Shown here: piece after piece, positions 1-7,845 of the stretch
Layout of the letters: each line of letters starts with the position of its first letter
How positions within the stretch are numbered: position 1 is the stretch's first letter
Source: an uncultured Bacteroidales bacterium
GTDB taxonomy: Bacteria; Bacteroidota; Bacteroidia; Bacteroidales; Bacteroidaceae
Direction of reading: 5' to 3'
Length of the DNA: 9,497 nucleotides
Assembly: GCA_945788445.1 (NCBI GenBank)
Contig: CALZMA010000023.1
Span: 1 to 9,497, forward strand
Program-made: the position numbers and the translations under genes
Notes under the pieces: model-generated
Database searches by the model: none
The model's input: only the letters and a program-made list of their open reading frames with translations
What the model was told of the DNA's origin: nothing

Positions 1-12
1 ATGAAGGCCGGG

Positions 13-948
13 TCAGAAGGGCTTCACGTCCTCTCCGAGAATGTCGCTCACGAGGAGGTTGGCCAGTCGGCTCGTGCCGATGCGGAAGAGGCCCTGTGCG
101 ATGAAATCCTCGCCGAGGAGTTCGCGCACCACGGTGTAGAACTGCACCGCTTCGTCCACCGTCTTGATGCCGCCTGCGGCCTTGAAGCCCACTTGGCGGC
201 CGCTTTCGGCCTGGTACTCGCGGATGGCCTGGCACATCACGAAGGCTGCCTCCAAGGTGGCGGCGGGTTCAATCTTGCCCGTGGAGGTCTTGATGAAATC
301 CGCCCCGGCATACATGGCCAGCAGGGAGGCTTTCTTGATGTTCTCGGCCGTCTGGAGCGCACCCGTTTCGAGGATGACCTTCAGCGGGCGTTCCGAGGCG
401 GCCGCCTTGATTTCTTCGATTTCCACGGCACAGGTTTCGTAGTCGCCGCTGAGGAAAGCGCCCACGTTGAGCACGCAGTCGATTTCCGTGGCCCCGTCGT
501 GTACCGCGAGGGCCGTTTCCACCGTCTTCACCTCGAGGAAAGTCTGCGAAGAGGGAAATCCGCCCGCCACGCAGGCCACTTCCACGCCGTCGGCCTCGAG
601 CGATTCGCTCACGATGCGGGCAAAGTTGGGGTAGACGCAGATGGTGGCCAAGTGGGGCAGGTCGGGGTGCGCGTCGGCGAAGCGGTTCACGCGCTCCGTG
701 AAGGCCAGGACGCTCTCTTGCGAGTCCGTCACCTTCAGCGTGGTGAGTTCGACCGTGCCCAGCAGGGCGCGTTTCACCTCGGGCGTGTTGTAGTCCGCGG
801 CACGTTCGTCCACGAGGCGGTGAACGGCGTCGCTCACTTTCGCGTCGTCGAGGTGGAGTTCGTATTTGGCAAACATCTGTTCGTAGATGCTCTTCTGGCT
901 GTCCAGTTCGTCGTGTTCGTGGTGGCAGCTGCAGTGGTGTTCAGTCAT
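13..948 (-). CDS. deoC: Deoxyribose-phosphate aldolase (DERA)
   Basis: A 311-residue class I aldolase that splits 2-deoxy-D-ribose 5-phosphate into acetaldehyde and glyceraldehyde 3-phosphate, the last step in using the sugar of deoxynucleosides; cytoplasmic. The TIM-barrel signatures are visible: DFIKTSTGK places the Schiff-base lysine at K220, VGFKAAGGI gives the second catalytic lysine at K256, and TEIDCVLN gives the proton-relay aspartate at D157. The protein is longer than the roughly 220-260 residue enzymes. The extra sequence is mainly an N-terminal extension of about 50 residues, and residues 4-12 are strikingly rich in His and Cys (HHCSCHHEH). The ATG at 948 lies 16 bases after the mazG stop, so it is probably the last gene seen of the uvrC-dtd-mazG operon. 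Only 12 bases follow its stop, so its terminator is outside the window. The function call is secure; the role of the N-terminus is unknown. Confidence 0.96.
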   Translation of the reverse strand: MTEHHCSCHHEHDELDSQKSIYEQMFAKYELHLDDAKVSDAVHRLVDERAADYNTPEVKRALLGTVELTTLKVTDSQESVLAFTERVNRFADAHPDLPHLATICVYPNFARIVSESLEADGVEVACVAGGFPSSQTFLEVKTVETALAVHDGATEIDCVLNVGAFLSGDYETCAVEIEEIKAAASERPLKVILETGALQTAENIKKASLLAMYAGADFIKTSTGKIEPAATLEAAFVMCQAIREYQAESGRQVGFKAAGGIKTVDEAVQFYTVVRELLGEDFIAQGLFRIGTSRLANLLVSDILGEDVKPF

Positions 949-964
949 TGTAGGGGAAAGGTTT

Positions 965-1315
965 TTAGTGTGATAGTTTCGGGTTGTTGAGGTGGCGCGT
1001 GGCGTCGCGCTTCGTTTTCTTTTCGAGGCTCCGGCGGAAGGCTTCGCTGAGGTCCGTGCCCGTCTGGTTGGCGAGGCAGAGGAGCACCCAGAGCACGTCG
1101 GCCATCTCCTCGGAAGGGTCGGTGTTTTCGCCCGCCTTGAACGACTGGTCGCCGTATTTGCGGCTCATCACGCGGGCCAGTTCGCCCACCTCTTCCGTGA
1201 GGCAGGCCATGTTGGTGAGCTCGCTGAAGTAGCGCACGCCGTAGGTCTTGATCCAGTCATCCACGAGGCGCTGGGCCTCTGCGAGGGTGGGCGAGAAGGC
1301 TTGTTTTTCTTCCAT
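965..1315 (-). CDS. MazG-like nucleotide pyrophosphohydrolase
   Basis: A 116-residue single-domain protein of the all-alpha NTP pyrophosphohydrolase (MazG/MazG-like) superfamily, which hydrolyses (d)NTPs to (d)NMP and pyrophosphate and often removes damaged or non-canonical nucleotides. The metal-binding pattern is present: EEVGE with E41, E42 and E45, followed by EEMAD with E70 and D73. The length fits the short MazG-like forms rather than the two-domain E. coli MazG of about 260 residues. The gene lies between dtd (36-base gap) and deoC (16-base gap) on the same strand, which suits cotranscription and a house-cleaning role alongside repair and deoxynucleoside salvage. The exact substrate (for example dCTP, dUTP or an oxidised nucleotide) cannot be read from the sequence. 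Confidence 0.9.
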   Translation of the reverse strand: MEEKQAFSPTLAEAQRLVDDWIKTYGVRYFSELTNMACLTEEVGELARVMSRKYGDQSFKAGENTDPSEEMADVLWVLLCLANQTGTDLSEAFRRSLEKKTKRDATRHLNNPKLSH

Positions 1316-1351
1316 GACAAAAGGGATTTTGGGGAATGCAGGCGCGTGGGC

Positions 1352-1804
1352 TTACTCCTTGTTCTTCGTGTCCATACAGATGGTGACGGGGCCGTCGTTG
1401 AGCAATTCCACCTGCATGTCCGCGCCGAACTCGCCCGTGCCTACGGGTTGGAGGAGGAGGCCCGAAAGCGTCTGCGTGAAGTATTCGTAGAGCGGGATGG
1501 CGATGTCGTGGCCTGCCGCGCGGATGTAGGAGGGGCGGTTGCCCTTCTTGTACGATGCCATGAGCGTGAATTGGCTCACTACGAGGGCTTCTCCGCCCAC
1601 ATCGGTGAGGCTGCGGTTCATCACCCCGTCGGCATCGTCGAAGACGCGCAGGGCGGCAATTTTGCGGCACAGCCAGTCGGCATCTTCGCGCGTGTCGGCG
1701 GCTTCGATGCCGAGAAGAATAAGGAAGCCCGGCCCGATGGCCGACTTCACCTGTCCGCCGATGCTCACCGAGGCGTGGCGGACGCGTTGGATTACTGCTC
1801 TCAT
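1352..1804 (-). CDS. dtd: D-aminoacyl-tRNA deacylase
   Basis: A 150-residue protein of the DTD family, which removes D-amino acids (and mischarged glycine) from tRNA and so prevents their entry into protein; it acts as a cytoplasmic homodimer. The N-terminus MRAVIQRVRHASV is typical of the family. The two active-site signatures are SQFTL at 77-81 and NDGPVT at 136-141, the latter containing the Gly-cisPro pair (G138-P139) that inserts into the partner subunit's pocket. The start at 1804 is preferred over an in-frame ATG at 1909, because the longer form would overlap uvrC by about 85 bases and add 35 low-complexity residues absent from the family. The gap to uvrC is 19 bases. Sequence and length match the usual 145-150 residues. 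Confidence 0.97.
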   Translation of the reverse strand: MRAVIQRVRHASVSIGGQVKSAIGPGFLILLGIEAADTREDADWLCRKIAALRVFDDADGVMNRSLTDVGGEALVVSQFTLMASYKKGNRPSYIRAAGHDIAIPLYEYFTQTLSGLLLQPVGTGEFGADMQVELLNDGPVTICMDTKNKE

Positions 1805-1811
1805 TTGCGGG

Positions 1812-1819
1812 CAAAAGTA
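1812..1819 (-). promoter_or_regulatory. Possible internal -7 element before dtd
   Basis: The minus strand reads TACTTTTG, a full match to the Bacteroidota -7 pattern TAnnTTTG, in the 19-base gap between the uvrC stop and the dtd ATG. I find no TTG at the expected 19-21 bases upstream. Transcription from it would begin almost at the dtd start codon and give a nearly leaderless mRNA. It may be chance; dtd can also be transcribed from upstream of uvrC. Confidence 0.3.
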
Positions 1820-1823
1820 CAAT

Positions 1824-3650
<1,827 letters not shown>

Positions 3651-3685
3651 ATAGATAAGGGAGGGGGAAAGGTTCGTTGGAAAGG

Positions 3686-3723
3686 GCGGTTTCGCCGTTC
3701 GCAAGCCGCGTCCGTGAAACCGC
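3686..3723 (-). repeat. Inverted repeat in the uvrC leader
   Basis: GCGGTTTC at 3686-3693 and GAAACCGC at 3716-3723 are perfect 8-base inverted arms around a 22-base loop. The repeat lies between the apt terminator and the uvrC start, so it could form a stem in the 5' untranslated region of uvrC mRNA or be an operator. It has no U-rich tail and does not look like a terminator. Confidence 0.45.
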
Positions 3724-3727
3724 ACGA

Positions 3728-3779
3728 AAGGACAAAAGAACCGCCCTGCGCGGACGGCGGTGCCGTGGGCGCAGGGCGG
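3728..3779 (-). terminator. Intrinsic terminator of apt
   Basis: The minus-strand transcript leaving apt meets CCGCCCTGCGC (3779-3769), a 17-base loop that can itself pair (ACGG with CCGT), and then the perfect complement GCGCAGGGCGG (3751-3741). A T-rich tail follows, TTCTTTTGTCCTT. The 11-bp GC-rich stem with its U tract, starting 9 bases after the apt stop, is a strong rho-independent terminator. It separates apt from the uvrC operon, so uvrC needs its own promoter or read-through. Confidence 0.88.
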
Positions 3780-3787
3780 AGGGAGAT

Positions 3788-4324
3788 TTAGTCGAAGAGC
3801 GTGAGCAGGGTGGTGAGGTCCACTTCCGGTCCGAGGAACTCGCGTCCCTTCAGGCCTTCCATGCGCAGCTCAATGAGGCAGTTGATGTACGTCTGCTTCG
3901 GCCGGAAACTTTCCACGAGGTCGTAGGCCGCTTTCATCGAGCCTCCCGTGGCGAGGAGGTCATCGTGGATGAGCACCACGTCGTCCGTTGAAATCGCGTC
4001 GGCGTGGATTTCAATCGTGTCCACGCCGTATTCCTTCTGGTACGAGGCTTGGCGCGTTTCGGCGGGAAGTTTGCCGGGCTTGCGTGCCATCACAAAACCC
4101 GCGCCGAGGCGGTCGGCCAGCATGGCCCCGATGACGAAGCCGCGGCTCTCGATTCCGACAATCTTCGTGATGCCCTTGTCGGCGTAAATACGGACCAATT
4201 CATCGAGCATTTCGCGGATGCAGGCCACATTCTTGTAGAGTGTACTCACATCCTTGAAGTGGATGCCCGGTTTGGGGAAGTCGGGAACGTTTCGCAGGTT
4301 CTGCAATAACAATTCGGTATTCAT
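3788..4324 (-). CDS. apt: Adenine phosphoribosyltransferase
   Basis: A 178-residue type I phosphoribosyltransferase that converts adenine and PRPP to AMP and pyrophosphate, the adenine salvage step; cytoplasmic, usually a dimer. The PRPP-binding motif is clear at 117-129 (VLIHDDLLATGGS), and the APT-specific segments PDFPKPGIHFKD (14-25), GIESRGF (57-63) and ARKPGKLP (80-87) are all present. The ATG at 4324 starts the protein at the usual family position. An in-frame ATG at 4402 would add 26 residues encoded by the parS palindrome and the adjoining repeat, so it is rejected. The start lies 33 bases downstream of parS, and I could not find a good promoter for it. It may be read from mnmG or from a promoter that departs from the consensus. 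Confidence 0.97.
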   Translation of the reverse strand: MNTELLLQNLRNVPDFPKPGIHFKDVSTLYKNVACIREMLDELVRIYADKGITKIVGIESRGFVIGAMLADRLGAGFVMARKPGKLPAETRQASYQKEYGVDTIEIHADAISTDDVVLIHDDLLATGGSMKAAYDLVESFRPKQTYINCLIELRMEGLKGREFLGPEVDLTTLLTLFD

Positions 4325-4357
4325 AAATCTTTGGGTTTGAGGTAGAAAGATGGGGTT

Positions 4358-4373
4358 TGTTTCACGTGAAACG
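4358..4373. promoter_or_regulatory. parS: parS centromere site (ParB/Spo0J binding)
   Basis: TGTTTCACGTGAAACG matches the 16-base bacterial parS consensus TGTTnCACGTGAAACA at every position except the last (G for A), and contains a perfect 14-base palindrome, GTTTCACGTGAAAC. In chromosome segregation ParB loads at parS and spreads, and ParA then moves the origin regions apart. The site is intergenic, between apt and mnmG. In many bacteria parAB and parS lie near gidA (mnmG) and the replication origin, which supports the call. No parA or parB gene is inside the window. Confidence 0.87.
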
Positions 4374-4377
4374 CGAA

Positions 4378-4424
4378 CCAAGGAGCGTTGAAAATGGTCC
4401 AAATGGCCGTTTTCAACGCCCTGG
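4378..4424. repeat. Imperfect 47-bp inverted repeat beside parS
   Basis: The core arms GCGTTGAAAA (4385-4394) and TTTTCAACGC (4410-4419) are perfect over 10 bases. In a plus-strand RNA the pairing continues inward with G-U pairs to a five-base loop (4400-4404). Outward, CCAAGGA and CCTGG allow a few more pairs with single-base bulges. The repeat starts 5 bases from parS. It has no U-rich tail on the minus strand, so it is not a standard terminator of mnmG. It could be a protein-binding site, an RNA stem or a bidirectional stop. Confidence 0.6.
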
Positions 4425-4439
4425 AGGCGTGTTTTGGTT

Positions 4440-4487
4440 AAAGCCTTACTTTAAGTGAGGCGGAGAGCTTGCCCTGCCTAAGGGAAG
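4440..4487 (-). terminator. Possible weak terminator region of mnmG
   Basis: Two small hairpins follow mnmG: one at 4468-4487 (CCCT with AGGG, plus CTT with AAG across a bulge) and one at 4443-4461 (GCCTCAC, loop TTAAA, GTAAGGC on the minus strand, one mismatch) followed by only TTT. They may slow or end mnmG transcription, but the U tract is poor, so read-through into apt is plausible. Confidence 0.3.
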
Positions 4488-4516
4488 AGCTGGCGAAAGG
4501 GTGGCGGTTGTTGCGT

Positions 4517-6394
4517 TTACCGTCCCAGCAGCACGAGCAGCACACTGATGTCGCTGGGCGACACGCCAGGGATGCGTCCCGCCTGCGCCAAGGTCTCGGG
4601 GTCGATGGCGGCGAGCTTTTGGCGCGCCTCGGTGCTCAACTGCGTGATGGAGGCGTAGTCGAAGCGGCCACGTATCTTGATGTCCTCCAGGCGCTGCATC
4701 TTGTCGGCCAGTGCGCGTTCGCGGGCGATGTAGCCGTGGTACTTCATTTCGATTTCCGCCGCTTCTATCGTCTCTTCCGCGTCCGAAGTAATCTGCGCGA
4801 GGAAGTGGCGGAAGTCTTCAATCTCCCCGGCGAGATTGTGCAGCGACACCTGCGGCCGGTTGATGAGGTCGAAGAGCTTGCAGCCGCCTTGGAGTGGGGT
4901 AGTGCCGATGCGTTCGAGGAAGGGGTTGATGCGGGGTGCCTTGATGGGGAAGGTGCGGCAGAAATCCATGATTTCACCGATGCGGCGCTTCTTTTCCTCG
5001 AAACGCGTGCGGCGCTCTTCGCCGCAAAGTCCGAGGCGGATGGCGTGGGGCGTGAGGCGCATGTCGGCATTGTCCTGCCGGAGGAGGATGCGGTACTCCG
5101 CGCGCGACGTGAACATACGGTAGGGTTCGTCCACGCCCTTCGTGACCAAATCATCGATGAGTACGCCGATATACGCCTCGTCACGGCCGAGCGTGAAGGG
5201 CGCGCCGCCGCTGCACTTGAGCGCGGCGTTGATGCCCGCCACGATACCTTGGCCCGCGGCCTCCTCGTAGCCCGTGGTTCCGTTGACCTGTCCGGCGAGG
5301 AAGAGACCGTCGATTTTCTTCGTTTCCAACGTGTGGTGGAGTTGGGTGGGGTCGAAGAAATCGTACTCGATGGCGTAGCCCGGACGGTACACGCGGATGT
5401 CGCGGAAACAGGGCATTTTCTTCAAAGCCTCGATTTGCACGTCCATCGGCAGACTCGAAGAGAAGCCGTTGAGGTATAGTTCGTTCGTGTCCAGGCCTTC
5501 GGGTTCGAGGAAAAGCGGGTGGTGGTCACGGTCGGGGAAGGTGACGATTTTCGTCTCGATGCTGGGGCAGTAGCGCGGGCCGATGCTTTGGATTTGTCCG
5601 TTGTAGAGCGGAGAATCCGCCAATCCACCGCGCAAGACGGCGTGAACCTCCGCGTTGGTCTCGCAGGTCCAGCACGGCAGCTGGGGCAGCGGGCGCAGCG
5701 GACTGATGTAGGAAAAGCGGTGGTAGTCCGTTTCGCCCGGTTGTTCCTCCATTTCATCGAGGTGTACCGAACGCTTGTCGATGCGCACGGGCGTGCCCGT
5801 CTTCATGCGCGCCGAGCGCAGGCCCAGCGCCTCGAGGCTTTCCGTGAGGTAATTCGCGGCGGGTTCGGCGCAGCGTCCGCCGGGCACTTGGCGGCGTCCC
5901 ACGTGCATGAGGCCGCGCAGGAAGGTGCCGGCCGTGACCACCACGCAGCGCGCCAGGAGCGTGGCCCCCCAGACGGTGCGCACGCCGGTCACCACGCCGC
6001 CCTCGGTCAGCACCTCGGCGGCTTCGTCCTGCCAGATGTAGAGGTTCTCGGTGTTTTCGAGGCGGTGGCGCCAGGCGGCGATGAAGCGGGTGCGGTCGCA
6101 CTGCGCGCGCGGGCTCCACATGGCGGGGCCTTTCGAGCGGTTGAGCATGCGGAACTGGATGGCCGTGGCGTCGGTCACCAATCCCATGCCGCCGCCGAGG
6201 GCATCCACCTCGCGGACAATCTGTCCCTTGGCAATGCCGCCCACGGCCGGGTTGCAGCTCATCTGCGCTATCTTGTTCATGTCCATCGTGACGAGGCAGG
6301 TCTTTGCGCCCATGCGGGCAGCCGCCGAGGCCGCCTCGCAGCCCGCGTGGCCCGCGCCGATCACGACCACATCGTAGGTAAAGGTTGTACTCAT
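4517..6394 (-). CDS. mnmG: tRNA uridine-5-carboxymethylaminomethyl modification enzyme MnmG (GidA)
   Basis: A 625-residue FAD-dependent enzyme that, with the GTPase MnmE, adds the (carboxymethyl)aminomethyl group at C5 of the wobble uridine in tRNAs reading NNA/NNG codons. The N-terminal dinucleotide fold VVIGAGHAGCEAA has GxGxxG at 13-18. The family signatures are present: MSCNPAVGGIAKG with C47, GGRCAEPAANYLTESL near 172-187, RYCPSIETKI with C276, and AGQVNGTTGYEEAAGQG. The helical C-terminal part, used for tRNA and MnmE binding, ends in GVSPSDISVLLVLLGR, as is typical. The length agrees with E. coli MnmG (629). The ATG at 6394 places the FAD motif at the usual distance. The gene diverges from DUF2851 and has its own promoter with a leader of about 87 bases. 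Its stop is 192 bases from apt. Confidence 0.98.
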   Translation of the reverse strand: MSTTFTYDVVVIGAGHAGCEAASAAARMGAKTCLVTMDMNKIAQMSCNPAVGGIAKGQIVREVDALGGGMGLVTDATAIQFRMLNRSKGPAMWSPRAQCDRTRFIAAWRHRLENTENLYIWQDEAAEVLTEGGVVTGVRTVWGATLLARCVVVTAGTFLRGLMHVGRRQVPGGRCAEPAANYLTESLEALGLRSARMKTGTPVRIDKRSVHLDEMEEQPGETDYHRFSYISPLRPLPQLPCWTCETNAEVHAVLRGGLADSPLYNGQIQSIGPRYCPSIETKIVTFPDRDHHPLFLEPEGLDTNELYLNGFSSSLPMDVQIEALKKMPCFRDIRVYRPGYAIEYDFFDPTQLHHTLETKKIDGLFLAGQVNGTTGYEEAAGQGIVAGINAALKCSGGAPFTLGRDEAYIGVLIDDLVTKGVDEPYRMFTSRAEYRILLRQDNADMRLTPHAIRLGLCGEERRTRFEEKKRRIGEIMDFCRTFPIKAPRINPFLERIGTTPLQGGCKLFDLINRPQVSLHNLAGEIEDFRHFLAQITSDAEETIEAAEIEMKYHGYIARERALADKMQRLEDIKIRGRFDYASITQLSTEARQKLAAIDPETLAQAGRIPGVSPSDISVLLVLLGR

Positions 6395-6439
6395 ATATAA
6401 ATTGGAGTGTGCTATCGGGATGTTGCGTTCTTTTTTCCT

Positions 6440-6477
6440 TGCGGGGGAAATGCAGCCCGCAGGCCGGTGCCCGCGGG
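6440..6477 (-). promoter_or_regulatory. Structured 5' leader of mnmG with two competing hairpins
   Basis: In the mnmG leader, CCCGC (6456-6460) can pair with GCGGG (6473-6477), extended inside by GGC (6462-6464) with GCC (6469-6471) around a four-base loop. The same bases, as CCCGCA (6456-6461), can instead pair with TGCGGG (6440-6445) around a 10-base loop. The two stems exclude each other. The first would lie only a few bases from the predicted mRNA 5' end. There is no U tract, so a classical attenuator is not indicated. A regulatory role is inference. Confidence 0.35.
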
Positions 6478-6486
6478 AGAACGCCG

Positions 6487-6518
6487 CAAAAATACAAGTT
6501 TTTCTTGTTTTTTCTGAA
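6487..6518 (-). promoter_or_regulatory. Promoter of mnmG (Bacteroidota type)
   Basis: The minus strand contains TATTTTTG (6494-6487), a full match to the -7 pattern TAnnTTTG. A TTC, one base off TTG, ends 21 bases upstream (6518-6516). Transcription would start at about 6480-6482, giving a leader of roughly 87 bases. The -33 region lies inside the spacer of the divergent DUF2851 promoter. Confidence 0.65.
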
Positions 6519-6535
6519 GAGATGGCCTACCTTTG
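6505..6535 (+). promoter_or_regulatory. Promoter of the DUF2851-thioesterase-dprA operon
   Basis: TTG at 6505-6507, a spacer of exactly 20 bases, and TACCTTTG at 6528-6535 match the Bacteroidota sigma-A promoter pattern completely. The expected start of transcription is near 6540-6542, only about 8-10 bases before the ATG at 6550, so the leader is very short. Confidence 0.8.
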
Positions 6536-6549
6536 TCGGTTTCACCAAT

Positions 6550-7845
6550 ATGGAATACAAGATGGAATACCTACTCCACTACGTCTGGCAGCACCGCATC
6601 TACGGCCGCCTTCCCCTCCGCCTCACCGACGGTAGGGAAGTGGAGGTCATCGACCCCGGCGTACACAACCTCCACGCCTCGGGGCCGGACTTTTTCAATG
6701 CCAAGGTGAAGCTCGAAGGCATCGTCTGGGCGGGGAATGTGGAAGTCCACGAACAGGCTTCAGACTGGTACCGCCACCACCACGAGACCGACCGCGCCTA
6801 CAACAACGTGGTGCTCCACGTAGTAGGGTGCGCCGACACCGAAGTGCGCACGGCCGACGGCAAACAGCTGCCCCAGCTCGTGCTCGACGTGCCCGCCCAG
6901 CTCGAGGCCAACTACCGCGAGCTGCAAAACGAGGAGACCTATCCGCCCTGCTACCGCGTCATTCCCCAAATCGACGCCCTCACCGTACACAGCTGGATGA
7001 GCCGCCTCGCGGTGGAACGGCTGGAGGCGAAAATGCGGCGCGTGGAGGACTACCTGCAACGCACGGGCGACGATTGGGAACGCGTCTGCTTCGTGACGCT
7101 GGCGCGGAACTTCGGTTTCGGCACCAACGCCCAGGCTTTCGAGCACTGGGCCATGACCATCCGCCCCAGCCTCGTGGAAAGTCTGCGCGAAAGTCCGCGT
7201 GTGCTGGAAGCCTACTTCATGGGGCAGGCCGGACTGCTCGGACCCGAACGCGTGGCCGAGGAACAGCGCGACGAATACTACCTCCGCCTCTGCGAGGACT
7301 ACGAAGGCCTGCAACGCGCGCACGGTCTGCTCCCCATCGACGGCGCGCTCTGGAAATTCGGCCGGCTGCGGCCGCAGAATTTCCCCTATGTGCGCCTCTC
7401 GCAGCTCGCCCAGCTCTACGCCCACCGCACCGTGAGCCTCTTTGCCCTGCTCGAGTTCACGCAGCTCCGCGACTTCCACGCCTACTTCGCCACAGCGGCC
7501 TCGCCCTACTGGCGCAACCACTACGCCTTCGGCACGGAATCGCCGCGCAGCGAGAAAAAGCTCCGCGCGGCCTCGCTCAACCTGCTCGTGATCAACACGG
7601 CGGCACCCCTGCTCTTCGCCTACGGACGCAAGTACCTCCACGAGGCTTTCTGCGAGCGGGCCTTCGGCCTCTTGGAAGCCATTCCGCCCGAACACAACTA
7701 CATCACCCGCTGCTGGGACCGCGCGGGCATCGCCGTGGCCCACGCCGCCGACAGCCAGGCCCTCATCCAGCTGCGCCAGCAGTACTGCGACCGCAAGGAC
7801 TGCCTGCGCTGCCGCTTCGGGGCGGAGTACCTGCGCCGCCGCTGA
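6550..7845 (+). CDS. DUF2851 family protein, function unknown
   Basis: A 431-residue soluble protein that I recognise as a member of DUF2851, a family without assigned function. The most distinctive part is near the N-terminus: PGVHNLHASGPDFFNAKV (36-53), then GNVEVHEQASDWYRHHHETD (62-81) and YNNVVLHVVG (84-93), rich in acidic, His and Trp residues that could form a metal or active site. The C-terminus has C413, C418 and C421 (CDRKDCLRC), with C388 upstream, suggestive of a bound metal or iron-sulfur cluster. There is no signal peptide or membrane segment. The start at 6550 fits a promoter ending at 6535; an alternative ATG at 6562 lies in a direct repeat of the first nine bases (ATGGAATAC). 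An ATG at 6385 is rejected because it lies upstream of the promoter. It is the first gene of a likely operon with the thioesterase (41-base gap) and dprA. Confidence 0.88.
   Translation: MEYKMEYLLHYVWQHRIYGRLPLRLTDGREVEVIDPGVHNLHASGPDFFNAKVKLEGIVWAGNVEVHEQASDWYRHHHETDRAYNNVVLHVVGCADTEVRTADGKQLPQLVLDVPAQLEANYRELQNEETYPPCYRVIPQIDALTVHSWMSRLAVERLEAKMRRVEDYLQRTGDDWERVCFVTLARNFGFGTNAQAFEHWAMTIRPSLVESLRESPRVLEAYFMGQAGLLGPERVAEEQRDEYYLRLCEDYEGLQRAHGLLPIDGALWKFGRLRPQNFPYVRLSQLAQLYAHRTVSLFALLEFTQLRDFHAYFATAASPYWRNHYAFGTESPRSEKKLRAASLNLLVINTAAPLLFAYGRKYLHEAFCERAFGLLEAIPPEHNYITRCWDRAGIAVAHAADSQALIQLRQQYCDRKDCLRCRFGAEYLRRR

Noticed and set aside
3651..3725. An upstream ATG that would lengthen UvrC by 25 residues.
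   Set aside because: It would translate the leader and its inverted repeat, and the GIY-YIG domain already starts near residue 15 from the ATG at 3650.
4340..4357. CATCTTTC on the minus strand as a -7 element for apt.
   Set aside because: It has two mismatches to TAnnTTTG and no TTG at 19-21 bases upstream, so it is not supported as a promoter.
4325..4402. An upstream ATG that would lengthen Apt by 26 residues.
   Set aside because: The added codons cover the parS palindrome and part of the neighbouring repeat; the ATG at 4324 gives the standard Apt N-terminus.
4416..4436. ACGCC-loop-GGCGT followed by GTTTT on the plus strand, resembling a small terminator.
   Set aside because: No plus-strand gene precedes it, the stem is only 5 bp, and it shares bases with the stronger 47-bp inverted repeat.
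6760..7743. A 327-codon minus-strand open frame inside the DUF2851 gene, and a similar 378-codon frame at 8260-9396 inside dprA.
   Set aside because: Both are mirror frames of real genes with no family features; the plus-strand proteins carry clear motifs.
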